Counted from the first letter of the stretch, positions 1-7,182 are shown. The stretch: DNA of 64,000 nt from Rhodanobacter sp. Root480 (GCF_001426645.1 NZ_LMEX01000002.1:1074322-1138321), one strand, 5' to 3'. Program-made: numbers and translations. The notes: generated by a model from the sequence alone, not told the origin.

Positions 1-1318
1 ATTCTTCCGGTTTCAGGTCGGGGTTGCCGCTGCCGTAGGGGTAGTACACATCGTTGAAGGTGGGCGCGTGGAAGGCGGTGCCGTAGCTGGCCGAGAGGCG
101 CAGGCCGTGGTCGAAACGGTAACCCCAGGCGGCGCCGCCGGTGTTGTGGTTGCCGAACTGGCCGTTGTGGTCGCGGCGCGCCGAGAGCTGGATTTCCTGG
201 CGGCCGAAGTTGCCCTGGTATTGCGCGTAGCCGGCGGTGTTGTTGCGGCGGGTGTCGAGGTAGCCGGTGTCGCTGTCGACGCGCTCACCCTGCCAGTCGA
301 GGCCCACGGTCAGCAGTTGGTTGGGCGCCACGGTGATGTCGTTCTGCCAGCCGGCCTGGTCGTGGCGCGAGCCGATGTAGCCGCGAAAATCCTGGTTCTC
401 GTAGCTGTCGTATCGGTCCAGGTTCTGGCCCACGCTCAGCGTGGTTTTCCAGGCATCGGTGGGGTTGATGCTGAAACGCCCGCCGGCCACCTGCTGCAGG
501 GTGCGGCTGCGGTTCTGGTAGCTGCCGTCGAACTCGACCTCGCCCAGGTTGCGCAGCCAGGTGCCGGAGAGTTCAGCGCCGTTGTCCCAGCGGTAGCCGC
601 CGCTGGCGGTGAGGTTCTTGTTGCGGTTGCCGTCGCGGTCGGGCTCGTCGATGTAGCAGGCGGTGAAGGCCTCGGCCGCGCCGATGCGGCAGCTGTTGAT
701 GCCGCGGGTGTACTGCGCGCCCACGCCGATGTTGTACCAGGCGTGCTCGTCGCCGCCGGACAAGCCCGCCTGCCCGCGCAACAGGTTGTTGCTGCCGGTG
801 GTGAGGCTGAAGGACGGTTGCAGGCCGCCGCCGGGCTGGCCGTGGCGGGTGAATATCTGGATCACGCCGCCGATCGCATCGGCGCCGTAGAGGCTGGAGC
901 GCGGCCCGCGCACCACTTCGACGTGGTCGATCTGTTCCACCGGAATCTGCTCGAACGCGGCCAGGCCCGCGGTGACGGAGCCCACCCGCACGCCATCGAC
1001 CAGCAGCAGCACATGGGTCGCATTGGTGCCGCGCATGAACAGCGACGTCTGCTGGCCCAGGCCGCCCAGGTTGCCCAGGCTCACGCCCGGCAGGCCGGTC
1101 AGCAGGTCGGTGACGGTCAGCGGTTGCAGCCGGTCGATGTCCTCGCGGTTGATCACGCTGACCGAGGCCAGCGATTCGTCGACGGTGATCGCGGTACGCG
1201 TGGCGGTGACGATCACCGCGTCCAGGTTCTCCGTGCCCACGGGATCGGGCCGGCCCGCATCGGCTTGCGCCGCCATCGATGCGGCCAGCAGCGCGGCGGC
1301 CAGCAGGGTGCGTTTCAT
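1..1318 (-). CDS. btuB: TonB-dependent vitamin B12 receptor BtuB (C-terminus cut by window edge)
   Basis: Outer-membrane beta-barrel receptor that imports cobalamin using TonB energy. The reading frame is open from an ATG at 1318 to the left edge, about 439 codons of an expected ~600-620, so the C-terminal barrel strands are missing. It starts MKRTLLAAALLAASMAAQA, a signal peptide. A TonB-box-like stretch (DAVIVTATR) follows, then a plug domain with GLPGVSLGNLGG, LFMRGTNATHVLLLVDGVRV and VEVVRGPRSSLYGADAIGGV, the typical BtuB/CirA plug signature. The last visible residues (NPDLKPEE) match the conserved motif before the final strands. The upstream cobalamin riboswitch supports a B12 substrate over a siderophore. 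The family is certain and the substrate is strongly supported by the leader. Confidence 0.93.
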   Translation of the reverse strand, partial: MKRTLLAAALLAASMAAQADAGRPDPVGTENLDAVIVTATRTAITVDESLASVSVINREDIDRLQPLTVTDLLTGLPGVSLGNLGGLGQQTSLFMRGTNATHVLLLVDGVRVGSVTAGLAAFEQIPVEQIDHVEVVRGPRSSLYGADAIGGVIQIFTRHGQPGGGLQPSFSLTTGSNNLLRGQAGLSGGDEHAWYNIGVGAQYTRGINSCRIGAAEAFTACYIDEPDRDGNRNKNLTASGGYRWDNGAELSGTWLRNLGEVEFDGSYQNRSRTLQQVAGGRFSINPTDAWKTTLSVGQNLDRYDSYENQDFRGYIGSRHDQAGWQNDITVAPNQLLTVGLDWQGERVDSDTGYLDTRRNNTAGYAQYQGNFGRQEIQLSARRDHNGQFGNHNTGGAAWGYRFDHGLRLSASYGTAFHAPTFNDVYYPYGSGNPDLKPEE

Positions 1319-1469
1319 GTACGTGTGTTCCACAGGCATTTCTCCGCCGCGCGCCCGCGCACGGCTCTTTGCGTCAATGAGCCGGTGGCGAAGAAGGAGG
1401 GGACGGAACAACGGGCAGGCGAGCGCCGACACGACTGTTCGGCCTCGCCCACCGCGAGCCACCAGGAAT

Positions 1470-1672
1470 CGTGCAGGCCGGTCTCCGGGCTCACGAGTGG
1501 CAGGGGAAACCTGCCTCGAACAGCGCCTTCCCGTGCAAGCACAGTGGCATTCGCTGATCGACGATTCTCGCTTACCGTTGCGGGGGCAGCGCCGGCCTTG
1601 CGGTGATCAACACCACGCACCGGCTTCCCGTTTCATCCCTTCGGCGTGAAGCCGTCGGGACACCTGAACCGA
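1470..1672 (-). promoter_or_regulatory. Cobalamin (AdoCbl) riboswitch upstream of btuB
   Basis: On the minus strand the leader contains the class landmarks in order. A 5' segment reads GGTGTCCCGACGGC, then GGGAAGCCGGTG, then the core GCTGCCCCCGCAACGGTAAG, then the B12-box element GCCACTG, and finally the closing helix GAGCCCGGAGACCGGCCTGC. It ends about 150 nt before the btuB ATG. Cobalamin riboswitches normally lower btuB expression when adenosylcobalamin is plentiful. Whether this one acts on translation or transcription cannot be decided by eye, since no clear U-rich terminator was found after it. Edges are approximate. Confidence 0.93.
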
Positions 1673-1808
1673 GCCACTTTAGCGTCGCGGGGTAGTTGAG
1701 GCAACGAGCGGGCGGTGTGGTGCTACGCCGCACAAGCATCGCGAACCGTCCGGGCGGGCGCCGGGCGACTGCTACGATGCTGCCCGTCTTCCACCGCCGA
1801 TCGATGCC

Positions 1809-2474
1809 ATGTCCCTGCTGCCCACCGTCGAACACGAAACCGCCGCCAACCCCACCCACAGCATCATCTGGCTGCACGGCCTGGGTGCGGATGGCAACGA
1901 CTTCGCGCCGATCGTGCCGGAGCTGGTGGCAAAAGATTGGCCGGCGCTGCGCTTCGTGTTTCCGCATGCGCCGGTGCAGCCGGTGACGATCAACGGCGGC
2001 GTGCCGATGCGCGCCTGGTACGACATCCACGGTTTCGACGCGCGGGCGCCGCAGGACGAGGCGGGGATTCGCGTGTCGATCGCCGCCGTCGAGGCGCTGA
2101 TCGCCCGCGAGAACGCGCGCGGCGTGGCGGATGAAAACATCTTCCTGGTCGGCTTCTCGCAAGGCGGCGCGATCGTGCTCAGCGCCGGTCTGCGCCATCC
2201 GCGCAAGCTCGCCGGCATCGTGGCGCTGTCCACCTACGTGCCGATATCCAGCCTGCTGGCCGCCGAACGCCATCTGGCCAACGGCGCCACGCCGATCTTC
2301 TGGGGCCATGGCAGCGCCGATCCGGTGGTGTTGTACCAGCGCGGCGTGGATTCGCGCGATCTGTTGTTGTCGCTGGGTTACACGGTGGACTGGCACAGCT
2401 ACCCGATGCCGCATTCGGTCTGCGCCCAGGAGATCGCCGACCTGCGCCAGTGGCTGGGCGCGCGGCTGGCCTGA
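1809..2474 (+). CDS. Carboxylesterase/phospholipase family alpha/beta hydrolase (EstB type)
   Basis: A 221-residue cytosolic serine hydrolase of the phospholipase/carboxylesterase family (Abhydrolase_2), about the usual length. The oxyanion-side motif WLHGLGADGNDF lies at residues 21-32. The nucleophile elbow GFSQGG places the catalytic Ser at 117, the acid is Asp171 in HGSADPVV, and the base is His202 in MPHSVC. These are the expected three positions. Family members hydrolyse short-chain esters or lysophospholipids; the natural substrate here is unknown. It is transcribed away from btuB and lies 26 bp ahead of algZ on the same strand, so it may be read together with algZ-algR. Confidence 0.88.
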   Translation: MSLLPTVEHETAANPTHSIIWLHGLGADGNDFAPIVPELVAKDWPALRFVFPHAPVQPVTINGGVPMRAWYDIHGFDARAPQDEAGIRVSIAAVEALIARENARGVADENIFLVGFSQGGAIVLSAGLRHPRKLAGIVALSTYVPISSLLAAERHLANGATPIFWGHGSADPVVLYQRGVDSRDLLLSLGYTVDWHSYPMPHSVCAQEIADLRQWLGARLA

Positions 2475-2500
2475 CCCGCGCGGTGCGGCATACTCGCCTG

Positions 2501-3538
2501 ATGCGCGAACCGCCCGCCCGCCGCCCCGAAGCCAGCCCCTTGCCGGACTTCTGCCGGCTGCCGGCGGTGTTCGCCTGGTTCGTGGTGGGCGCGCTGACGG
2601 TGACCGTGATGTGGCTGGCGCCCGGGCAGACGCGCGGCTGGTCCGGCTACAGCGTGGCGGTGCTGTTCGTCAGCTGGCTGGCGCTGGTGATCGCGGTGCT
2701 GCTGTGCAAATCGCGGCCGTGGCTGCAACGCCTGCCGGGCCGCTGGCCGTACCTCGGCGCGTGGCTGCTGATCATGCTGATCGTGGTGGCCGCCAGCGCG
2801 GCCGTGCACTGGCTCGACGCCTCGCTGCAAATGCCTTTCATCACCGCATCGATGGGCGCGTTCGTGCGCGACAACGCCGTCATCGCCGCGCTGCTGGGCG
2901 CCGCGATGCTGCGCTATTTCTACGTGCTGGCGCAATGGCAGGCGCGGTTGGCCGCAGTGACGCGAGCGCAGGTGGGCGCGTTGCAGGCACGCATCCGGCC
3001 GCACTTCCTGTTCAACAGCATGAATACCGTTGCGGCGCTGATCCGGGTCGACCCGGCCGCCGCCGAACGCACCGTGGAAGATCTGTGCGAACTGTTCCGC
3101 GCCGCGCTGGGCCAGCACGACACCGACACCGGCACGCTGGGCGAGGAGCTGGCGCTGATCGAGCGCTACCTGGCCATCGAGCAATGGCGCCTGGCCGAGC
3201 GCCTGCGCGTGGTGCACCAGCTGGATGAGCTGCCGGCCGATTTCCCGCTGCCGCGGCTGCTGCTGCAACCGCTGGTGGAAAACGCCGTGCGCCACGGCAT
3301 CCAGCCGCTGCGCGCGGGCGGCGAGGTGGTGCTGCGCGGCGCCCGCGAAGGCGCCGGCGTGATGGTGGAAATCATCAACCCCCTGCCCACCACACCGCCG
3401 GAACCGGGCAACGGCCATGGCCTGGACAGCGTGCGCCAGCGCATCGCCTACCACTACGGACCGCGCGCCCGCTTCGAGGCCGGTCCGCGCGGTGACCAGT
3501 TCGTGGTGACCCTGCACCTGCCGGGGCCAGCCGCATGA
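2501..3538 (+). CDS. algZ: LytS/AlgZ-family membrane sensor histidine kinase
   Basis: Membrane sensor kinase of the unusual LytS/AlgZ (His_kinase) family. The N-terminal third holds four hydrophobic segments. The phosphoacceptor box reads RPHFLFNSMNTVAAL, the ATP-binding N-box is PLVENAVRHGI, and a glycine box GHGLDSVRQR follows near the C-terminus. The start at 2501 (MREPPARRPE) is preferred to one at 2450, which would overlap the esterase gene. The stop overlaps the next gene by 4 bp (ATGA), the usual arrangement with a LytTR regulator. In Pseudomonas AlgZ/FimS works with AlgR to control alginate, type IV pili and virulence. That role is inferred here from orthology. Confidence 0.85.
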   Translation: MREPPARRPEASPLPDFCRLPAVFAWFVVGALTVTVMWLAPGQTRGWSGYSVAVLFVSWLALVIAVLLCKSRPWLQRLPGRWPYLGAWLLIMLIVVAASAAVHWLDASLQMPFITASMGAFVRDNAVIAALLGAAMLRYFYVLAQWQARLAAVTRAQVGALQARIRPHFLFNSMNTVAALIRVDPAAAERTVEDLCELFRAALGQHDTDTGTLGEELALIERYLAIEQWRLAERLRVVHQLDELPADFPLPRLLLQPLVENAVRHGIQPLRAGGEVVLRGAREGAGVMVEIINPLPTTPPEPGNGHGLDSVRQRIAYHYGPRARFEAGPRGDQFVVTLHLPGPAA

Positions 3539-4242
3539 CCCGCGTACTGATCGTCGACGACGAACCGCTGGCACGCGCCCGGCTGGCCGCGCTGTTGGCC
3601 GAATGCGACGGCTGCGAACTGGTCGGCAGCGTGGCCGACGGCGAAGCCGCGCTGGCCGTACTCGGCGAATTGCAACCAGACGTGCTGCTGCTGGACATCA
3701 ACATGCCCGCACTCAGCGGCACCGCCCTGGCTGGCCGGCTGGCCGGACGATCACGGCCACTGATCATCTTCTGCACCGCCTACGAAGCCCACGCACTGCA
3801 AGCCTTCGAACTCGGCGCCGTCGACTACCTGCTCAAACCCGTACGCCTCGACCGCCTGCGCGAAGCCCTGCAACGCGCCCAACAACGGCTGGCCGAACAA
3901 CCCCGCGAACGCACCACCTTCCTCCACGGCCGCCTCCGCGGCGCACCGGTACGCATCGCGCTGGACGAAGTGATCTGCCTGCTGGCCGAGGAGAAATACG
4001 TGGTGGTGCAACACCAGGGCGGCGAACTGCTGATCGAGGAATCGCTGCGCCAGCTGGAAGAAACCTACCCCGAGCAACTGCTGCGCCTGCACCGCAATTG
4101 TCTGGTGCCGCCGGCCCGGCTGCTGGGGTTGAAAATCTTGGCGGATGGTCGTGCGTTGGCGCGCCTTGATGGCACTGAGCTGGCGCCGGAAGTGAGCCGA
4201 AGGAATCTGCCGGCGGTGCGGAAGTTGTTGCGGTTGGGGTGA
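3535..4242 (+). CDS. algR: LytTR-domain response regulator AlgR
   Basis: A 235-residue response regulator. The receiver domain (1-120) has acidic residues VDDE at 7-10, the phospho-acceptor Asp54 in LLLDINMP, and the LKPV lysine near 106. The C-terminal half (about 135-235) is a LytTR DNA-binding domain with EEKYVVVQHQGGELLIEESL and RLHRNCLVP. It overlaps algZ by 4 bp, so translation is probably coupled. In Pseudomonas algR is followed directly by hemC. Here hemC lies 8.5 kb away and a cassette array plus accessory genes fill the gap. Confidence 0.9.
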   Translation: MTRVLIVDDEPLARARLAALLAECDGCELVGSVADGEAALAVLGELQPDVLLLDINMPALSGTALAGRLAGRSRPLIIFCTAYEAHALQAFELGAVDYLLKPVRLDRLREALQRAQQRLAEQPRERTTFLHGRLRGAPVRIALDEVICLLAEEKYVVVQHQGGELLIEESLRQLEETYPEQLLRLHRNCLVPPARLLGLKILADGRALARLDGTELAPEVSRRNLPAVRKLLRLG

Positions 4243-4540
4243 GGTGTCGGGTTGTATATCAAAGGCACCACACGGCGGCGTCTGACAAGCGAGCGGGGCA
4301 AGCTAATCGGATAATGCATCGAAGGGAAGCCGCCAGCAGATCACTCACTGGATGGTTATTCACGGGTGCGAAGCGCGCGATCTTGGTTTCGGCGGTGGGA
4401 TTAGGCGGCATCAGCCAGAGCAAGTCTTTGATTCGCGTACACCTACAGCACCAAGAAGATGTCGCCACGCGGGAATAGGCTGCAGGATTACACTGCATTT
4501 TGAAATCTACATAGCGTTATGTGCTCAGGGAAAGTTACCG
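4243..4540 (+). other. Unassigned stretch between algR and the first integron cassette
   Basis: About 300 bp with no gene that can be supported. Both strands happen to be open for roughly 80 codons in several frames, but none has a good ribosome-binding site or a recognised product. Near its right end TAGCGTTATGTG (GTTATGT at 4516-4522) looks like the right-hand core of an attC or attI recombination site and would be the 5' boundary of cassette 1. No matching left half or integrase was found. Confidence 0.4.
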
Positions 4541-5164
4541 GTGGATTTGAAGAGCGCAGAACAGCTTCATCAAACCTTGTCGTCACTCGTTGACTATCCG
4601 CTTTACAGCGACACACCACGCGTCACGCTCAGCGCTACCTTGGCAGTGAGCGCCTTACAGTTCGCAGCTGCGGTGCGTATTCTGTGCGGTGAAGGTCTCG
4701 TGCTCGGTGCTAGCGCTTCTTTGCGCTCGCAGTTCGAGGCCGTCGTGCGCAGTGTTTGGGCGCTGCACGCCGCAACGGATAGTCAAGTGGAGAAGCTTTC
4801 TGCAAGACTCAGCCAAGAATCCCAGAGCAACAGCAAGAGCATGCCCATGGTCAGCGAAATGCTCGGCAAGCTTGAGGAGGTGCCTCAGCTCAAGAACCTG
4901 CTGGTCTCGCTTCACGAGTTCAAAGTCAGTTCGTGGGCTCCCTTGAACTCATTTGTGCACTCCGGCATCCATACCGTTCACTGGACAAATAACGCACCTC
5001 CACCTCAGCTCATGGACATTGTCTTTCGTTCTAGCAACGGTCTATCGGTAATCGCATTCCAAGGCCTCGGCATTCTAACCGGCCACCCGGAGCTTCAGTC
5101 ACAAATCATTTCATCAGCTAGTGCCTTTACCAGCGTTCTCCCAGCTCGTAGAGTGAGCACATAA
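4541..5164 (+). CDS. Cassette 1: hypothetical protein
   Basis: Product of the first cassette, not recognised. The start chosen is GTG at 4541, preceded by AGGGAAAG at a good spacing and lying just inside the cassette border. The frame is open further upstream to 4352, but that would begin outside the cassette. This gives about 207 residues, soluble, largely alpha-helical and without a signal peptide. Around residues 45-75 there is a conserved-looking helix pair (LRSQFEAVVRSVWALH). Later segments include SSWAPLNSFVHSGIH, which resembles uncharacterised cassette proteins with an N-x-F-V-H-S-G motif. The gene ends at the TAA inside the left core of attC1. Function unknown. Confidence 0.7.
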   Translation: MDLKSAEQLHQTLSSLVDYPLYSDTPRVTLSATLAVSALQFAAAVRILCGEGLVLGASASLRSQFEAVVRSVWALHAATDSQVEKLSARLSQESQSNSKSMPMVSEMLGKLEEVPQLKNLLVSLHEFKVSSWAPLNSFVHSGIHTVHWTNNAPPPQLMDIVFRSSNGLSVIAFQGLGILTGHPELQSQIISSASAFTSVLPARRVST

Positions 5165-5221
5165 CAGTTCAGTCAAGCGGACGCGGGAAAAGCCCCGCGC
5201 CGCTTACTTCAAGCGTTAGAC
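5159..5221 (+). other. attC: attC1 recombination site
   Basis: About 63 bp. The left core ACATAAC overlaps the stop codon of cassette 1 and the right core is GTTAGAC (5215-5221). Between them CAAGCGG pairs with CCGCTT, and CGCGGG.. pairs with CCCCGCG, giving the folded hairpin that integron integrases recognise on one strand. Confidence 0.85.
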
Positions 5222-5224
5222 CCC

Positions 5225-5461
5225 ATGAGCAGAACTTGCGGCACGTCAATGCATAGAAAGCAGTTGCTCGCCAGCGAGGTGGCAGTCTGTTACTACTGCT
5301 TCGCCCAATTTCCGCCTTCGATTATTACGCAGTGGTGCGACGGCGACGAGCTGGGGCACACTGCAATCTGCCCTCACTGCAGTGTCGACGCGGTTGTTGG
5401 CTTCAACGGTCCGGTCGATGTTGCCTGGGTTAAGGACGCGCATCAAAAGGGGTTCGGCTAG
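5225..5461 (+). CDS. Cassette 2: small Cys-rich zinc-ribbon-like protein
   Basis: A 78-residue protein with two cysteine pairs, CYYC near residue 22 and CPHC near residue 57, suggesting a small zinc ribbon. The C-terminal segment TAICPHCSVDAVVGFNG resembles a widespread family of small integron-cassette proteins carrying ICPxCxxDSVIG. That resemblance comes from memory, not a search. The ATG lies only 3 nt after the attC1 core, leaving no room for an ordinary Shine-Dalgarno outside the attC. The function of the family is unknown. Confidence 0.72.
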   Translation: MSRTCGTSMHRKQLLASEVAVCYYCFAQFPPSIITQWCDGDELGHTAICPHCSVDAVVGFNGPVDVAWVKDAHQKGFG

Positions 5462-5467
5462 CATGTG

Positions 5468-5524
5468 GTCTAACATTTCATTCGAGGCGGACGGCTCCGC
5501 CGCCGCTCAATTCCAGCGTTAGGC
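5468..5524 (+). other. attC: attC2 recombination site
   Basis: 57 bp. The left core GTCTAAC fits RYYYAAC exactly and the right core is GTTAGGC (5518-5524). The central stem GAGGCGG.. / CCGCCGCTC folds around a short loop. It separates cassettes 2 and 3. Confidence 0.87.
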
Positions 5525-5528
5525 GCGT

Positions 5529-6074
5529 ATGGAAATTGTCGGGCTCATTATTGCATCGCTTGGCGTCCTGATCGTCTTTGACACGCCAAGAAAATGGATC
5601 GCAGCTCAATTCAGCCGAAAAAGGGTGAACCAAACGAGACCTTCGCTTGCAGAGGACGAGCCCACTTCTCTACATGCCATCATCCTGTACGTCAATTCGA
5701 GCGCTAAGCCTTTAAATCTGGACAATGACATTGCACTTGCTACAAGTTCGACGGTTGATCCATTTGTCGGGGATGGTAGGTGGTTGTTGGACATGGTGAG
5801 CGCATTGAGCATATCCACCATGGGGCAGCTAGATGAGCTCGTGGCGCGGCACACTCCACACGCCAAATTGCTTGCGCATGCAATACTCTCTGAACACCAG
5901 AAAATCCGCCGCGGTCATGGCCTAAGCCTCGTTCTAGAGATTGAAGCAATGCAGCGCTACGGCTCGGATTGGTACGAGAAATTCATTAAATTACTCAAGA
6001 TGACATCTTCGTCAAAAAGGTTCGCTGATGAGATCTATTCTTTCTACATGACGGTTCGTAGATCACGTGCCTAA
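5529..6074 (+). CDS. Cassette 3: hypothetical protein with N-terminal membrane anchor
   Basis: A 181-residue protein, not recognised. Residues 2-17 (EIVGLIIASLGVLIVF) form one hydrophobic segment, followed by the basic stretch RKWIAAQFSRKR. This predicts an N-in-membrane anchor with the rest in the cytoplasm. The remaining ~145 residues are soluble and mainly helical, with no catalytic motif visible. The ATG lies 4 nt after attC2, and the stop overlaps the left core of attC3. Base composition is distinctly lower in GC than the chromosome around it. Confidence 0.68.
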   Translation: MEIVGLIIASLGVLIVFDTPRKWIAAQFSRKRVNQTRPSLAEDEPTSLHAIILYVNSSAKPLNLDNDIALATSSTVDPFVGDGRWLLDMVSALSISTMGQLDELVARHTPHAKLLAHAILSEHQKIRRGHGLSLVLEIEAMQRYGSDWYEKFIKLLKMTSSSKRFADEIYSFYMTVRRSRA

Positions 6075-6180
6075 CAATTCGTTCAAGCCGAACCCGCATC
6101 GGGGCGGCGCCCGCGTGCCTACGCTACGCTAGCACGCAGTCGCCGCCCCGCTACGGGTCGGCTTAACTAAGGCGTTAGAC
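6069..6180 (+). other. attC: attC3 recombination site (long form)
   Basis: About 112 bp. The left core is GCCTAAC (6069-6075) and the right core GTTAGAC (6174-6180). The arms CAAGCCGAACCCG and CGGGTCGGCTTAA pair, followed inward by GGGGCGGCG with CGCCGCCCC and a variable loop. It is longer than attC1 and attC2, as attC sites vary in the terminal loop. Confidence 0.87.
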
Positions 6181-6183
6181 CTC

Positions 6184-6873
6184 ATGTTCAAAATTGCGGC
6201 CATCCTTAGAAAAAGCCAGAGTCCCAACGTCTTCCGTAGGGCGATCCTGAGTGCGTTCTCTGGAGGCATTGGCGATGAGTACCTCATATGCAGCGGCTTC
6301 TTCCAAGAAAAGAAATACAAAGTTAACTCGTACTATGCATCTGACTCCTTTATCGCAAATGTCCCGCCGAAGCCCTGCAAGGCCACAGTGACTACTGTTG
6401 GCATATATGACCCCCATACATGGGGATCTCAGTACAACGACTTTGTAGCCAAGCTTTCTTCAATAAAGTGTTCGTGCGGAAACCACCTATCGGTCAAACA
6501 GCGCAAACGGAAGGGCAGCAACAAGTGGCACGCCAAGGTCTTCGTTGCAAAGAGCAATGGCCAACCGCGGCTAGCCATTGTGGGAAGCAGCAACATCACC
6601 AAGAATGCGTTTGATGAAAAGAAAGGCTGGAATCGCGAGTGCGATGTTCTAATCTGGAACTCTTCAGACGCGCAAGTGGATGCCTTAGTTAGGGCAGCCA
6701 TTTCTGGCGGGGGAGATCAACCTGGCCTAGGCGCGGCTCAGGATGGCCAGGCTCCAGAAGTCTTCATTTCTTCCTACGATACGGAAGACCCGCTAAATTT
6801 TCGTCGCGGCAGCATCCAGTCAAGGTTGGAGCTGCTTTGGCAGGACGTGATCGATGCCAGCGATGAGATCTAA
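6184..6873 (+). CDS. Cassette 4: phospholipase D-like (HKD-type) protein
   Basis: A 229-residue protein with a single PLD-superfamily half-site: WHAKVF (His116-x-Lys118), then AIVGSSNITKNAF (Ser135-Ser136-Asn137), then a downstream acidic residue (Glu152 in NRECDV). This HxK..GSxN pattern is typical of PLD-like nucleases such as BfiI/NgoFVII relatives, which dimerise to complete one active site. No signal peptide is present, so it is probably cytoplasmic. A CSCG pair at residues 96-99 might bind metal. The ATG lies 3 nt after attC3. A DNA- or RNA-cutting role, possibly in defence, is inference. Phosphodiesterase or lipid activity cannot be excluded. Confidence 0.72.
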   Translation: MFKIAAILRKSQSPNVFRRAILSAFSGGIGDEYLICSGFFQEKKYKVNSYYASDSFIANVPPKPCKATVTTVGIYDPHTWGSQYNDFVAKLSSIKCSCGNHLSVKQRKRKGSNKWHAKVFVAKSNGQPRLAIVGSSNITKNAFDEKKGWNRECDVLIWNSSDAQVDALVRAAISGGGDQPGLGAAQDGQAPEVFISSYDTEDPLNFRRGSIQSRLELLWQDVIDASDEI

Positions 6874-6907
6874 CAATTCATTCAAGCCGAAGCCGCTTCG
6901 CGGCTCA
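6868..6907 (+). other. attC: Truncated attC4 (left half only)
   Basis: The left core ATCTAAC and the left arm TTCATTCAAGCCGAAGCCG are present, plus the start of the loop (GCTTCGCGGCT). The expected right arm and GTTRRRY core are absent. The sequence breaks within a few bases of the palindrome that starts at 6913. Confidence 0.75.
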
Positions 6908-6912
6908 GAACC

Positions 6913-6973
6913 AAAGGGGTCAGGTTCATTTAGCACAAAAAACTAGCCGAAAATAAATGAACCTGACCCCTTT
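6913..6973. repeat. Perfect 20-bp inverted repeat with 21-nt loop
   Basis: The arms 6913-6932 (AAAGGGGTCAGGTTCATTTA) and 6954-6973 are exact reverse complements, separated by 21 AT-rich bases. The arm sequence recalls ends seen beside REP-associated (Y1/RAYT-type) transposases in related bacteria, but that is memory only and no transposase is present. It may be a minimal non-autonomous element that landed in attC4. Confidence 0.85.
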
Positions 6974-7182
6974 CCTGCTGCAACGTAGGAAGTCTGCAAC
7001 CCGTCCATGCAAAGTTGATTTCCTATTTCACGGGCTTTTTGAACGACAGCTTTCAGCCAACGAACGACCCGGTAAATCAACCACAGCTCGATGACGACGA
7101 GACAACCATCGAGATGAAACTATTTTTCTCGACGGCTGCGCTTGCGGGTACCAACGGTGTTTCTGTCTTTATCGATGCCTAG
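6974..7182 (+). pseudogene. Possible 3' remnant of an interrupted gene
   Basis: One plus-strand frame runs without a stop from the end of the palindrome to a TAG at 7180-7182. It would encode about 68 residues including VHAKLISYFTGFLNDSF, an acidic LDDDETTIEMK stretch and a C-terminal GVSVFIDA. It has no start codon or ribosome site after the palindrome, so it looks like the tail of a cassette gene cut by the palindrome. The product is not recognised and the open frame could be chance. The rest of the gap up to 7301 holds nothing else recognisable. Confidence 0.3.

Larger units (their letters stand above)
4517..6907 (+). mobile_element. Integron gene-cassette array without integrase (CALIN-like)
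   Basis: Four consecutive ORFs on the same strand are each followed by an attC-like recombination site. Left cores have the RYYYAAC form (ACATAAC, GTCTAAC, GCCTAAC, ATCTAAC). Right cores are GTTAGAC, GTTAGGC and GTTAGAC, with imperfect inverted repeats between. Cassette borders, cutting after the G of GTT, are about 4517-5215, 5216-5518, 5519-6174 and 6175 onward. The ORFs are clearly AT-richer than the flanking ~67% GC genes and use rarer codons such as ATA, AGA and TTA, a sign of transfer. No intI gene and no clear attI or Pc promoter lie in the window. It is therefore either a cluster of attC sites lacking an integrase or a fragment of a larger integron. Confidence 0.85.

Noticed and set aside
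68-1606. Long plus-strand open frame opposite btuB
   Set aside because: Ala/Val/Gly-rich translation with no recognisable domain. It is the complement shadow of the btuB frame and riboswitch.
4352-4540. Upstream extension of the cassette 1 protein
   Set aside because: It would start outside the cassette border and lacks a ribosome site. GTG 4541 has AGGGAAAG at a good distance.
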